The notes below the pieces were generated by a model. The model was not told the origin of the DNA, searched no databases, and saw only the letters and a program-made list of their open reading frames with translations. From Solobacterium sp. (GTDB taxonomy: Bacteria > Bacillota_I > Bacilli_A > Erysipelotrichales > Erysipelotrichaceae), in assembly GCA_017404505.1 (NCBI GenBank), contig JAFRCE010000004.1, positions 1 through 64,000 of the forward strand: 64,000 nt of DNA, read 5' to 3'. A program made the position numbers and the translations under genes. Below, piece by piece: positions 18,601 through 25,126 of the stretch; position 1 is the first letter of the stretch, and every line of letters begins with the position of its first letter.

Positions 18601-19083
18601 TTTCTTCAGTTTCTCACCGTATCCGGCATTTTCATTCAGATATTCAGGCGGAATACCGTCACCGCTCAGCTGCCGAAAATAGAAATAGACATGTGCGCGG
18701 CTGCTGTTCTTTCCCAGGGCACCATATTCGATTTCCAGCTGGGTGATACTGATGTTAAGATCTTCCAGATCAATATCTCTGCGCGAACGGATCTCGTTTT
18801 TGATTATCTGCGTTCCCGGCATATAACCATACCGTTCTCCCAGCAGAACGATCATGTAAGGACGGGCCCGGTCGATCTCATCCAGACAGACATTCATGAC
18901 CTGTCGGTCGATATCTTCGTCACTGGCATTTGTCGTATCAACACCCCATCTGAGATCACAGAAAGATACATTTTCTCCATACCTGGACGCAATTTCATTG
19001 ATCTGCGGCAGTACATGGCTGCGCAGAATGTCTCTTTCATACTGAAAATCACGAAATGTACTCGAAACAAATATGTTTTTCAT
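15628..19083 (-). CDS. DUF4062-NACHT STAND-type ATPase, candidate defence protein
   Basis: 1151 aa from the ATG at 19083. Residues 1-100 are DUF4062, a TIR-like domain (IFVSSTFRDFQYERD, WGVDTT, VLLGERYGYMPG). A NACHT-type NTPase follows, with Walker A GDAGSGKTT near residue 320 and Walker B LLFIADGAERL near 415. The remaining 650 residues are helical repeat-like and presumably sense a trigger. The architecture resembles eukaryotic TEP1/NPHP3-like proteins and bacterial STAND immune proteins: an effector head, switch ATPase and sensor tail. A TATACT at 19091-19096 ends 7 nt before the ATG and no ribosome site is seen, so the mRNA may be leaderless. It is the sole gene between tRNA-Thr and a repeat of its 3' end. 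Function is inferred. Confidence 0.82.
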   Translation of the reverse strand: MKNIFVSSTFRDFQYERDILRSHVLPQINEIASRYGENVSFCDLRWGVDTTNASDEDIDRQVMNVCLDEIDRARPYMIVLLGERYGYMPGTQIIKNEIRSRRDIDLEDLNISITQLEIEYGALGKNSSRAHVYFYFRQLSGDGIPPEYLNENAGYGEKLKKLKDRILQLGGDHVHFYQAFWNGRKVNGLEEFAETVLRDLKNDLQPDWEAEAGLGPYEKELHLQKNLLSDASEILSPQVFNSVLEKIHARAQGEIYMSQLGALDRKLSYRKTVNRTELVSAVSGLKANQTDILGFLRELISRKESEDEDHGIGRYLLIGDAGSGKTTAAAYLCQILNVFGWDTVVIRCGMSRASSTASSVLKIFLHEMEKRVRLNNPYTERDDYSDEGALVIFRRLIDLYAEKENHNHGRPLLFIADGAERLFPDRLRNSLGFFPAKGNRMVRFLIVSDSRFFPSVYEESWNIRYLTSAEEKQLALQEILRVSGKQLAPSVQNSLISRASSASPQYMELAVQRLSIMNQDDFRKIHEAGDGMDNITAYQLSLLDRIGDRTDELAVELLMEIAGQISDREIAGVLAFLSISRYGLRQNDLETLAQRASLPFYGLHFSQFINYINHIFFIRENGTIDFMYAGLRDGLLKRLDTGKLKGIFADYIRSLPADDEVRLREYPALIWHRKSFESEFIPLMEQLASLPQQLSELASREISLLLHESFDSFTDWLDGYCRHTFTEEEKLRKAPVLRILAEWAASQLAPAQEDRELDLKVTAYNIMTIVQGMIQCGILAGTEGCLLRAAYVSLARRWGDAGMVEDVLNISPHILYDLTEPENENGRRRIKDPSDRIVRTMIGLVRSYHDENGLPSDLVYQCAEACLREAIRQYESKRTNEMHLLVIDAASVACELLYDEKWFTDETLPTVGKRLQAMEKEVIRFEKYPFTMEIRIVMHHYHLARSVYYSRTGLGDPFDEAVNAAVHDQWIITASDTAEYQTLYCEAAIRLARCMAAMHNRSVYEDGVFLIYNRVLAMIPAVLLFNTPYYHRMFVRLCIETGNTLVKGQGLLKEDMLEVSGNVFHIALITLDECMKKWKLPQAEQMLDAVWTGLETVYREKGDKEHMIQAQQRKLARSQDMINARKLILARLKRRPKNETDAIESTLRHMI

Positions 19084-19216
19084 CAATTGCAGTATATCAA
19101 AGGATTGATCGATGATGTTTTACATCCTTTTTTGTTCCGTTGAGTTTACTTGATTTATATCAGGGATCTGATCAGCCGGAAATACAAATGTCAGTACGCA
19201 GGAGAGGAAAACATAA

Positions 19217-19246
19217 AAAAAAGCGCTGCTTGTTTACAGCACTTTC
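19217..19246 (-). terminator. Terminator of tRNA-Thr
   Basis: On the minus strand AAAGTGCTG pairs with CAGCGCTTT (one G-U) and is followed by eight T. It lies just past the tRNA CCA end. Confidence 0.85.
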
Positions 19247-19269
19247 CTGATCAATGGTGCCGGATGGCA
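19231..19269. repeat. tRNA-Thr 3' end repeat (right arm)
   Basis: Parent copy of the 39-bp direct repeat found again at 15557-15595. It covers the last 15 bases of the tRNA gene, including CCA, and part of the tRNA terminator. Confidence 0.7.
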
Positions 19270-19328
19270 GAATTGAACTGCCCGCTCATCCTTACCATGG
19301 ATGTGTATTACCACTATACTAATCCGGC
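19255..19328 (-). tRNA. tRNA-Thr (GGT)
   Basis: 74 nt including encoded CCA. The acceptor GCCGGAT/ATCCGGC, D-stem GTAT/ATAC, anticodon stem CATCC/GGATG with loop ATGGTAA, and T-stem GGCAG/CTGCC are all fully paired. The anticodon GGT reads ACC. It serves as the anchor of the DUF4062-NACHT island. Confidence 0.93.
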
Positions 19329-19339
19329 ATTGCCTATAT

Positions 19340-19368
19340 ATAATAGCAATTCTTTCGGCAGGTATCAA
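19340..19368 (-). promoter_or_regulatory. Promoter of tRNA-Thr
   Basis: On the minus strand TTGATA (19363-19368) and TATTAT (19340-19345) are separated by 17 bp. The -35 box overlaps the maf stop codon, so maf and the tRNA are packed end to end. Confidence 0.75.
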
Positions 19369-19928
19369 TAATCAGAAATATTTTTTAATTCTTCGTAAAC
19401 GGAATTGAGAGGCAGGCCCATGATGGCATAGTAATCCCCGTCGATGTTGGTAATGAATTTTCCGGCACCGCCCTGGATGGCGTAGGCACCGGCTTTGTCG
19501 TCACATTCACCGCTGCTGACATAGGCGCCGATCTCATCATCCGACAATGTTGCGAAAGTGACATGGGAAATACTGACATCCTGAAACTGACGGCGGCTGC
19601 TGAGAACAGAGAGACCGGTAATGACCTGATGGGTATGGCCGGAAAGCATCTTCAGCATTTTACGGGCTTCGTCTCTGTCTTTTGGCTTGCCGAGCACTTT
19701 GCCGTCGACCGCCACGATGGTGTCACTGCCGACGACGACTGCGTCCGGATGCTTTTTCAGGATTACGGCTGCTTTGACAAGCGAAAGGCGTCTGATCTCT
19801 TCTGAAAGATCACGGCTGTCGTCAATAGTTTCGTCAATGTCCGCAGGTTCACATGTAAAGGGTATGCCGCACTTCTCCAGGAGTTCTCTGCGGCGCGGAC
19901 TCTGAGAGGCGAGGATCAGTTTTTTCAT
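19365..19928 (-). CDS. maf: Maf-family nucleoside triphosphate pyrophosphatase
   Basis: 187 aa from the ATG at 19928, where family homology starts with MKKLILASQSPRRRELL. The conserved SQSPRR loop, the VVGSDTIV motif and the DKAGAYAIQGG segment are all present. Maf proteins hydrolyse non-canonical or modified NTPs to monophosphates and pyrophosphate, protecting nucleic acids; some members affect septum formation. A TATAAT at 19936-19941 lies 7 nt upstream of the ATG with no Shine-Dalgarno site, so the message may be leaderless. It is divergent from the nucleotidyltransferase gene. Confidence 0.93.
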   Translation of the reverse strand: MKKLILASQSPRRRELLEKCGIPFTCEPADIDETIDDSRDLSEEIRRLSLVKAAVILKKHPDAVVVGSDTIVAVDGKVLGKPKDRDEARKMLKMLSGHTHQVITGLSVLSSRRQFQDVSISHVTFATLSDDEIGAYVSSGECDDKAGAYAIQGGAGKFITNIDGDYYAIMGLPLNSVYEELKNISDY

Positions 19929-20009
19929 AGAAATAATTATAATCAACTTCATCGGAAATTAAAGGGAATGTTATACTAACTGTAAGGGAGTAAAAGGAGA
20001 AAATAATAT

Positions 20010-20924
20010 ATGAATAAGAAACCTGCTCTGGTAATTCTGGCTGCCGGTATGGGAAGCCGCTACGGCGGAATGAAACAGATCGACGGTGTCGGAAACCACG
20101 GCGAACCGATTATTGAATTCTCGATTTACGATGCCAAGGAAGCCGGCTTTGAAAAAGTCGTCCTGATCATCCGGCGTGAACATGAAGAAGTATTCAAGGA
20201 AGCACTGACGAACAAGATCGCTCCGCATATGGATGTCCGCTTTGCCTATCAGGACATGACAAATCTGCCGGAAGGCCTCAGTGTTCCGGAAGGAAGAGTC
20301 AAGCCATGGGGCACAACCCATGCACTGCTGGCCTGCAAGGGCGTAGTTGACGAACCGTTCGCCATCATCAACGCGGATGACTTCTATGGCAAAGACGCCT
20401 ACAAGGTCATCTACGACTTCCTCTGCAACGAAGCAGGCGACAGTCATTATGCGATGGTCGGCTATCAGTGCGGCAAGACACTGACCGACAACGGCACAGT
20501 TACCCGCGGTGTCTGTGAGAAGGACGAAGACGGTTATCTGACGGAGATCGTCGAAGTTGCCAAGATCGCCCGCAAAGACGGCGGCGCTGTCTATGAAGAT
20601 GAAAAGGGTGAATGGCAGCCGCTTTCCGAAGATGCGCTTGTTTCCATGAACTTCTGGGGCTTCACACCGAAGATCTTCGATGAAGCTGAACCGCTGATGA
20701 AGGAATACCTGGAAAAGAACATCCCGCTCAATCCGATGAAGTGCGAAAGCCTGATTCCGAGCACGGTCGGAGAACTGGTGAAGGCCGGCACCTGCAAGGT
20801 CAAGGTTCTCTCCAGCAAGGACAGATGGTTCGGTGTCACTTACAAGGAAGACAAACCGGATGTCGTCGCCCGGATCCAGCAGATGAAGGACGAGGGTGTT
20901 TATCCGGATATTCTCTGGGAGTGA
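20010..20924 (+). CDS. Sugar-phosphate nucleotidyltransferase-like protein
   Basis: 304 aa. The N-terminal signature LAAGMGSRYGGMKQID is the GxG-x-RxG...K nucleotide-binding loop of NTP_transferase enzymes, and NADDFYGKDAY holds the metal-binding Asp. The protein is close in fold to GalU and glucose-1-phosphate thymidylyltransferases, but the second conserved lysine context is divergent, so the sugar is unknown. AAAGGAG precedes the ATG by a normal distance. A probable -10 TATACT lies at 19972-19977. It is followed by a strong terminator. Confidence 0.85.
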   Translation: MNKKPALVILAAGMGSRYGGMKQIDGVGNHGEPIIEFSIYDAKEAGFEKVVLIIRREHEEVFKEALTNKIAPHMDVRFAYQDMTNLPEGLSVPEGRVKPWGTTHALLACKGVVDEPFAIINADDFYGKDAYKVIYDFLCNEAGDSHYAMVGYQCGKTLTDNGTVTRGVCEKDEDGYLTEIVEVAKIARKDGGAVYEDEKGEWQPLSEDALVSMNFWGFTPKIFDEAEPLMKEYLEKNIPLNPMKCESLIPSTVGELVKAGTCKVKVLSSKDRWFGVTYKEDKPDVVARIQQMKDEGVYPDILWE

Positions 20925-20946
20925 GAACAAATCAGTTATCAAATTG

Positions 20947-20981
20947 AAAAAAGTGTGGTTCAATGGAACTACACTTTTTTT
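20947..20981 (+). terminator. Bidirectional terminator
   Basis: AAAAAAGTGT and ACACTTTTTTT flank an inner GTTC/GAAC pair with an AATG loop. It separates the nucleotidyltransferase gene from the DUF1848 gene, whose start lies 11 nt further on. Confidence 0.88.
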
Positions 20982-20991
20982 GGTGATGATT

Positions 20992-21921
20992 ATGATACTG
21001 AATACCGGCAGCCGCACAGATATTCCTGCATACTACAGCGAATGGTTCATGAACAGAATTCATGAAGGATTTGTCATGGCCAGAAATCCCTATTATCCAA
21101 AACAGGTTTACCGCTATCAACTGGATCCGGAAAGCGTGGATATTCTCGCTTTCTGCACAAAGAATCCGCAGCCGATGCTGGAACATCTGGATGAACTGAA
21201 GGACTTCCGTCAGCTCTGGTATGTGACGCTGACCCCTTACGGCCGGGATATCGAACCGAACGTGCCCGATAAGCATCATACGATCGAAGCGATTCAGAAA
21301 CTGGCGAAGATAGTCGGCCGGGATTCCGTGATTCTCCGCTATGATCCGGTCTTTCTTTCCGAAAAGTATGCAAAGGGCTATCACCGGCGGGCTTTCTACA
21401 AGATCGCCAAAATGCTGCAGGGATATGTCAGCCGCATCGTGATCAGCTACATTGATCTGTATGAGAAAACCAAAAAGAACTTCCCGGAAGTCAGGGAAGT
21501 ATCCTGGGAAGATCAGGTGGAACTGACCCAGTATTTTGTTTACACAGCCGCGTATTTCGGCATGCGTGTATATACATGCCTGGAAGATCCGCGCTTAGCG
21601 GCATATGGTGTCAATACCAGCGGCTGTATGAGTGAGGAACTGCTGGAAGAAGCACTGGGCATTGAACTCAATGTGCCGAAACTGACACCGGCCAGGGAAG
21701 GGTGCAGCTGTCTGCTCGGCAATGATATCGGCGCCTACAATACCTGCGCTCATTTCTGCCGTTACTGTTATGCCAACTATGATCAGGAGATGGTGCTGCG
21801 GAACATGAAGGATCATGATCCGCAAAGCCCGCTGCTGATCGGACATCTGCAGGAAGATGATATTGTCAGGGACGTGAAGCAGGTTTCCTGGCTGGATCCG
21901 CAGCTGAAACTTGTTCTATAA
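20992..21921 (+). CDS. DUF1848-family protein with Fe-S-like cysteines
   Basis: 309 aa from ATG 20992, supported by GGTG at 20982-20985. It begins MILNTGSRTDIPAYYSEWF, typical of DUF1848, and ends with the Cys cluster CSCLLGNDIGAYNTCAHFCRYCYAN. The TIM-barrel-like body and the CxxxCxxC at the C-terminus resemble a radical-SAM-related cluster placed at the end rather than the beginning. The biochemical role of the family is unknown. It starts right behind a strong terminator, so its own promoter must lie within or after that hairpin, or it depends on readthrough. Confidence 0.85.
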   Translation: MILNTGSRTDIPAYYSEWFMNRIHEGFVMARNPYYPKQVYRYQLDPESVDILAFCTKNPQPMLEHLDELKDFRQLWYVTLTPYGRDIEPNVPDKHHTIEAIQKLAKIVGRDSVILRYDPVFLSEKYAKGYHRRAFYKIAKMLQGYVSRIVISYIDLYEKTKKNFPEVREVSWEDQVELTQYFVYTAAYFGMRVYTCLEDPRLAAYGVNTSGCMSEELLEEALGIELNVPKLTPAREGCSCLLGNDIGAYNTCAHFCRYCYANYDQEMVLRNMKDHDPQSPLLIGHLQEDDIVRDVKQVSWLDPQLKLVL

Positions 21922-21960
21922 GGCTGTGATAAAATGTGCTACGATTTTTAAGAGGAAAAT

Positions 21961-22629
21961 ATGCTGGAAGTACTTTTGGGACTGTTTATTCTGATTCTCG
22001 CTGTTGGATTTGCATTACTGCCGCTGATCGCCGTAGTGCTTTTCTTCATTTATATCGTTGCCCCGAACCTTCTTGGCTTTGAAACAAAAAGAAACAGCAG
22101 AAGACAGACCGTTTACAGCAAGGCAAGAAAGAATGCCTATCAGCAGGTGAAAACAACGCCTAAGAATACAGCGAAACCGAAACCGGCTCCGAAAAAACCG
22201 GCTGAACCGGCAAAACCGAGAGCGGAAATCGTGCTTCAGGAATTCGAAAAACTGACCTCGGCTTTGCAGGAATGCAAACTGAAGGAAAAGTGCGTTGAGA
22301 TGCAGGGCAAGCTGGAGAAGCTGCATACGATGGAAAACGAAGATCAGAATGTGCGTCAGCAGATGGAAAAGATGTACACTACATATCTGCCGTCTTTCCT
22401 GAATGTCCTTTCCCGCTATGAGCGTCTGCAGTATGCCAACCAGAGTGAAACACTGTCGGAATACGAAGAAAAGGTTCTGCACACCGCGGAAGTCATCGAC
22501 GACGCACTGGAAAACATTCTCAGCACGGTCAATCTGCAGAACATGGACGCTCTGGAAAAAGACATGAGTGAACTGGAACTCGCTTTAAAGAGCGACGGTA
22601 TGGCCGGCCAGCTGAAGCTGCCGAAATGA
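21961..22629 (+). CDS. Membrane-anchored coiled-coil protein, possibly XpaC-like
   Basis: 222 aa. Two closely spaced hydrophobic stretches cover residues 5-38, followed by a basic/proline linker (KPKPAPKKPAEPAKPR) and a helical cytoplasmic domain from residue 85. The part YLPSFLNVLSRYERLQ...LSEYEEKVLHTAEVIDDALENILS resembles the XpaC / 5-bromo-4-chloroindolyl phosphate hydrolysis family, which often accompanies TelA. No TelA gene is nearby. RBS AAGAGG precedes it. Function unknown. Confidence 0.6.
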   Translation: MLEVLLGLFILILAVGFALLPLIAVVLFFIYIVAPNLLGFETKRNSRRQTVYSKARKNAYQQVKTTPKNTAKPKPAPKKPAEPAKPRAEIVLQEFEKLTSALQECKLKEKCVEMQGKLEKLHTMENEDQNVRQQMEKMYTTYLPSFLNVLSRYERLQYANQSETLSEYEEKVLHTAEVIDDALENILSTVNLQNMDALEKDMSELELALKSDGMAGQLKLPK

Positions 22630-22655
22630 TATAACGGCCTCTCTTAAAAAAACAC

Positions 22656-22683
22656 TTGGAATCCTGTTAAAGTATGGTACAAT
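22656..22683 (+). promoter_or_regulatory. Promoter of tRNA-Ala
   Basis: TTGGAA at 22656-22661 and TACAAT at 22678-22683 with a 16-bp spacer, 13 nt before the tRNA. Confidence 0.75.
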
Positions 22684-22696
22684 TCTTAGTGCACAT

Positions 22697-22769
22697 GGGG
22701 TCGTAGCTCACCTGGGAGAGCGCATCGCTGGCAGCGATGAGGTAGAGAGTTCGAGTCTCTTCGGCTCCA
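22697..22769 (+). tRNA. tRNA-Ala (GGC)
   Basis: 73 nt without encoded CCA. The acceptor GGGGTCG/CGGCTCC has two G-U pairs; the anticodon stem CATCG/CGATG holds loop CTGGCAG with anticodon GGC. The accessory island starts just beyond its terminator. Confidence 0.93.
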
Positions 22770-22776
22770 CTGTAAC

Positions 22777-22801
22777 ACCGCGTATTTACGCGGTTTTTTT
22801 A
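22777..22801 (+). terminator. Terminator of tRNA-Ala
   Basis: ACCGCG and CGCGGT with a 6-nt loop followed by a T-run. Confidence 0.9.
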
Positions 22802-22810
22802 TGTTTTAAG

Positions 22811-22849
22811 TCATTTGACATCAGATTTGACATCAATTGTTAGATTTAC
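22811..22849 (-). pseudogene. Possible integrase C-terminus scrap
   Basis: Read on the minus strand, these 13 codons give VNLTIDVKSDVK and a stop. Short tails of this kind are seen at the end of tyrosine integrases that sit against tRNA genes. An in-frame stop lies immediately upstream, so nothing else of such a gene survives. On the plus strand it appears as a tandem TTTGACATCA. This is suggestive only. Confidence 0.25.
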
Positions 22850-23046
22850 TGTTTATATTTCCGGTTCATCATAGTTTCGAAGCCATCTTTATCAGAAGCC
22901 ACATACGGCGCATGCAGATAAAATGCTGTCGTTATAATCACGGAACAATAAGTCATATTCATGATATGACATGACTTTTCTAAGAATACTGGCTCCTTCA
23001 GGATTAACCGGAATGGTACGAACAGATTAAATCATTATATTGATTG
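22834..23046. other. Gene-poor left edge of the island
   Basis: No convincing gene. The minus strand has a roughly 60-codon open stretch ending YVASDKDGFETMMNRKYKQ with no good start or ribosome site. It could be the remains of a gene, but I do not recognise it. Confidence 0.3.
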
Positions 23047-23097
23047 AAAAAACGTCAATCACTTTCACTCCCAAAAACAAAAGAGTGCCGATTGACG
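23047..23097 (-). terminator. Terminator of the HxlR gene
   Basis: CGTCAATC (23053-23060) and CACTC (23066-23070) pair with GAGTG (23083-23087) and GATTGACG (23090-23097). The minus strand then runs into TTTTTT. Confidence 0.75.
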
Positions 23098-23159
23098 AAA
23101 ACTTACTCTATATAAATGTACTCAGACAGCTTTTTTCGGCTGTGTATGGCAATGCTGAA

Positions 23160-23489
23160 TCAGCCTTCTGATATTGATTTGTAGCTAAGTCCAAAATCCT
23201 CCATGGATTTGATGATTGGCCGCATGGATTCACCCAGTTCGCTTAAAGCATACTCCACACGAGGAGGTACTTCCGCATAAACTGTGCGAGTGATGATCCC
23301 GTCTTCCTCCATGGAACGAAGGCTGTCTGTAAGAACCTTTTGGCTTATGCCTTCCAGGTTTTTTCTGAGTTCGTTGAATCTCCATGGACGAACAAGGAGG
23401 TTCCTGAGAATCAGAAGTTTCCATTTGCTTCCGATCAGCTGGACGGTAGTAGCTACTGGACAATCCGGGAGTTCTTCTTTTGTTTTCAT
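23160..23489 (-). CDS. HxlR-family transcriptional regulator
   Basis: 109 aa from the ATG at 23489, chosen because GGAG lies 7 nt upstream; the longer frame has no ribosome site. The winged helix shows the family hallmarks: CPVATTVQLIGSKWKLLILRNLL, RFNELRKNLEGISQKVLTDSLRSMEEDGIITRTVY and PPRVEYALSELGES. HxlR proteins often respond to electrophiles or thiol stress through the N-terminal Cys, here CPV at residue 10. It diverges from the ACGX-peptide operon across a 212-bp gap and probably controls it. Confidence 0.9.
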   Translation of the reverse strand: MKTKEELPDCPVATTVQLIGSKWKLLILRNLLVRPWRFNELRKNLEGISQKVLTDSLRSMEEDGIITRTVYAEVPPRVEYALSELGESMRPIIKSMEDFGLSYKSISEG

Positions 23490-23585
23490 TGTAATACTCC
23501 AATCTGTATATTTTATTGCTTCAAAAATGAATGCAATACCATTAATTAAATTCAATATAACATAAGCGAGCGATTGCTTATATTA

Positions 23586-23601
23586 GTTACAAAAAGGTAA
23601 C
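23586..23601. promoter_or_regulatory. Candidate HxlR operator
   Basis: GTTAC and GTAAC form a 5-bp inverted repeat with a 6-nt spacer in the region between the divergent HxlR and ACGX genes. Binding is inferred from position and symmetry only. Confidence 0.4.
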
Positions 23602-23701
23602 CATGTAATAAAAAGGTGCGTACTTAGCAGAGAAACAGGATATCAATACAATGAAACTGCAGAGGTAAAGATTCTGTAAGAAAGAAAGGAGAAGAACGAT
23701 T

Positions 23702-23956
23702 ATGGCACTTTCCAATCTGTCCGGATGGAACAGTAATGAAGTTCCTGCAACTGCCTGCGGTGCAGCAGACAAGCCTGTTGAAGAAGTACCTGCGGCATGT
23801 GGTGCAGCAGACAAGCCTGCTGAAGAAGTATCTGCGGCATGTGGAGCAGCAGACAAGCCTGCTGAAGAAGTACCTGCGGCATGCGGCGCAGCAGACAAAC
23901 CTGCCGAAGAAAAGCCTGCAGCCTGCGGTGCAGCGTGCGGCGCATCTGACAAATAA
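23702..23956 (+). CDS. ACGX-repeat RiPP precursor peptide
   Basis: 84 aa. A short leader (MALSNLSGWNSNEVPAT) is followed by four 14-residue repeats of the form ACGAADKPAEEVPA and a final ACGAACGASDK, giving six ACGA units and six cysteines. This matches the ACGX-repeat peptide family described computationally as the target of a dedicated SPASM radical-SAM enzyme, which is encoded 96 bp downstream. RBS AAGGAG precedes the ATG. The repeats differ by a few residues (PVEE, VSA, EKPA). The modification is probably at or near each Cys, but its chemistry is not shown by sequence. A hairpin separates it from the enzyme gene. Confidence 0.85.
   Translation: MALSNLSGWNSNEVPATACGAADKPVEEVPAACGAADKPAEEVSAACGAADKPAEEVPAACGAADKPAEEKPAACGAACGASDK
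23752..23930 (+). repeat. 42-bp tandem coding repeats in the ACGX gene
   Basis: About four copies of a 42-bp unit encoding ACGAADKPAEEVPA, differing by scattered synonymous and a few replacement changes. It expands in codon-sized units and probably varies in number among strains. Confidence 0.85.
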
Positions 23957-23969
23957 TCGGTCAGAAGAG

Positions 23970-24002
23970 AAAATCCTTCAAAGAAATCCTTTGGAGGATT
24001 TT
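23970..24002 (+). terminator. Attenuator-like hairpin between peptide and enzyme genes
   Basis: AAAATCCTTCAAAG pairs with CTTTGGAGGATTTT with one G-U. The stem ends in TTTT but lacks a longer T-run, so partial termination is likely. This would give more precursor than enzyme mRNA. Confidence 0.7.
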
Positions 24003-24052
24003 ACGTGAAAAAACCGATCGTGCGATCGAATGAATATTAGGAGAACAACAGA

Positions 24053-25126
24053 ATGAAACCCTATTTTGCATTTCAATGGCATATTACAGATGAATGTGAT
24101 CAGAGGTGTAAACATTGCTATATTTTTTCGGGAAAACCGGATAAGAATCCTGAGTCGATGACTTTCCTGCAGATGGAGGACGTGTTTTATAACTGTCTGG
24201 ACTTCTGTGAACTGTATAACCGGACGCCATATTTCTATCTGACCGGCGGAGACCCCATTCTCCATCCGGATTTCTGGAGACTTCTGGAACTGTTTCATGA
24301 GCATAAAATCAAATATACGATCATGGGAAACCCGTTTCACCTCAATGATCAGGTATGCCGGGAACTGAAGTGGTTTGGATGTGAGAAATATCAGATGTCG
24401 ATTGATGGAATGAGACAGACGCATGACTGGTTCAGAAAACCTGGATCTTATGACTGCACTCTGGAAAAGATCGGCTGTATTAACCGTTCCGGCATGCGGA
24501 GCGTGATCATGACAACCGTTTCAAAAACAAATATTGAAGAAATACCGGGTATTATTGATGCGGTTGTTGAAGCTGGTGTGCATGTGTTTGCGTTCTCAAG
24601 ATATGTCCCGTCCGGCGGGGAAATGGATTCTTCCATGACTGCTGCAGAATACAGAACTTTGCTGGAAAAATGCGACAGAAAGTTCAGAGATTATGCGGCG
24701 CTGGGATGTGAAACGTATTTCAATAAAAAGGACCACTTATGGACTTTGTATGATTATGAAACAGGGCATTTCCGGATTCCTGCAAACGCAGAAGAAGGAA
24801 TGATCTATGGCGGATGCAACTGCGGAAACTGCCATATTACGATCCTGCCGACCGGTGATATTTATGCCTGCCGGAGAGTGGAAAACAGCAAAGTCGGTAA
24901 TGTGTATGAAGACCGTCTGGCCGATGTCTGGCTGACATCTATGGAAGAATACAGGCAGTATGACAGGTTCTCAAAATGTTCAAGATGTAAACTTCTGGCC
25001 TGGTGCAGAGGATGTCCGGCTGTTGCCAGAGGTGTAAACGGAAGTTTTTATGCGGAAGATCCGCAATGCTGGGCAAGTGAGGAAAACGGACTGTTGAGGC
25101 CAAAGGAGACAAACGAATGGCTTTGA
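24053..25126 (+). CDS. Radical SAM/SPASM peptide-modifying enzyme, ACGX system
   Basis: 357 aa. The radical-SAM Cys motif CDQRCKHC lies at Cys15, Cys19 and Cys22, with TGGDP as the SAM-binding loop near residue 66. The C-terminal SPASM region has GGCNCGNCHITILPTGDIYAC and CSRCKLLAWCRGCP, enough cysteines for two auxiliary 4Fe-4S clusters. This arrangement fits enzymes that install thioether or related crosslinks in ribosomal peptides. The adjacent Cys-repeat peptide is the expected substrate. It overlaps the MDR oxidoreductase gene by 10 bp. Codon use is more AT-rich than in flanking core genes. Confidence 0.88.
   Translation: MKPYFAFQWHITDECDQRCKHCYIFSGKPDKNPESMTFLQMEDVFYNCLDFCELYNRTPYFYLTGGDPILHPDFWRLLELFHEHKIKYTIMGNPFHLNDQVCRELKWFGCEKYQMSIDGMRQTHDWFRKPGSYDCTLEKIGCINRSGMRSVIMTTVSKTNIEEIPGIIDAVVEAGVHVFAFSRYVPSGGEMDSSMTAAEYRTLLEKCDRKFRDYAALGCETYFNKKDHLWTLYDYETGHFRIPANAEEGMIYGGCNCGNCHITILPTGDIYACRRVENSKVGNVYEDRLADVWLTSMEEYRQYDRFSKCSRCKLLAWCRGCPAVARGVNGSFYAEDPQCWASEENGLLRPKETNEWL

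Noticed and set aside
15628-19083. Prophage origin for the tRNA-Thr island
   Set aside because: There is no integrase, capsid, tail or lysis gene; the interval holds a single ATPase gene.
22834-23034. A 60-codon minus-strand open stretch as a gene
   Set aside because: No start codon with a ribosome site and no recognisable family; left as possible debris only.
23752-23930. Regularly spaced repeats that could suggest a CRISPR array
   Set aside because: The 42-bp units are in frame, encode a peptide repeat and have no unique spacers; no cas genes are present.
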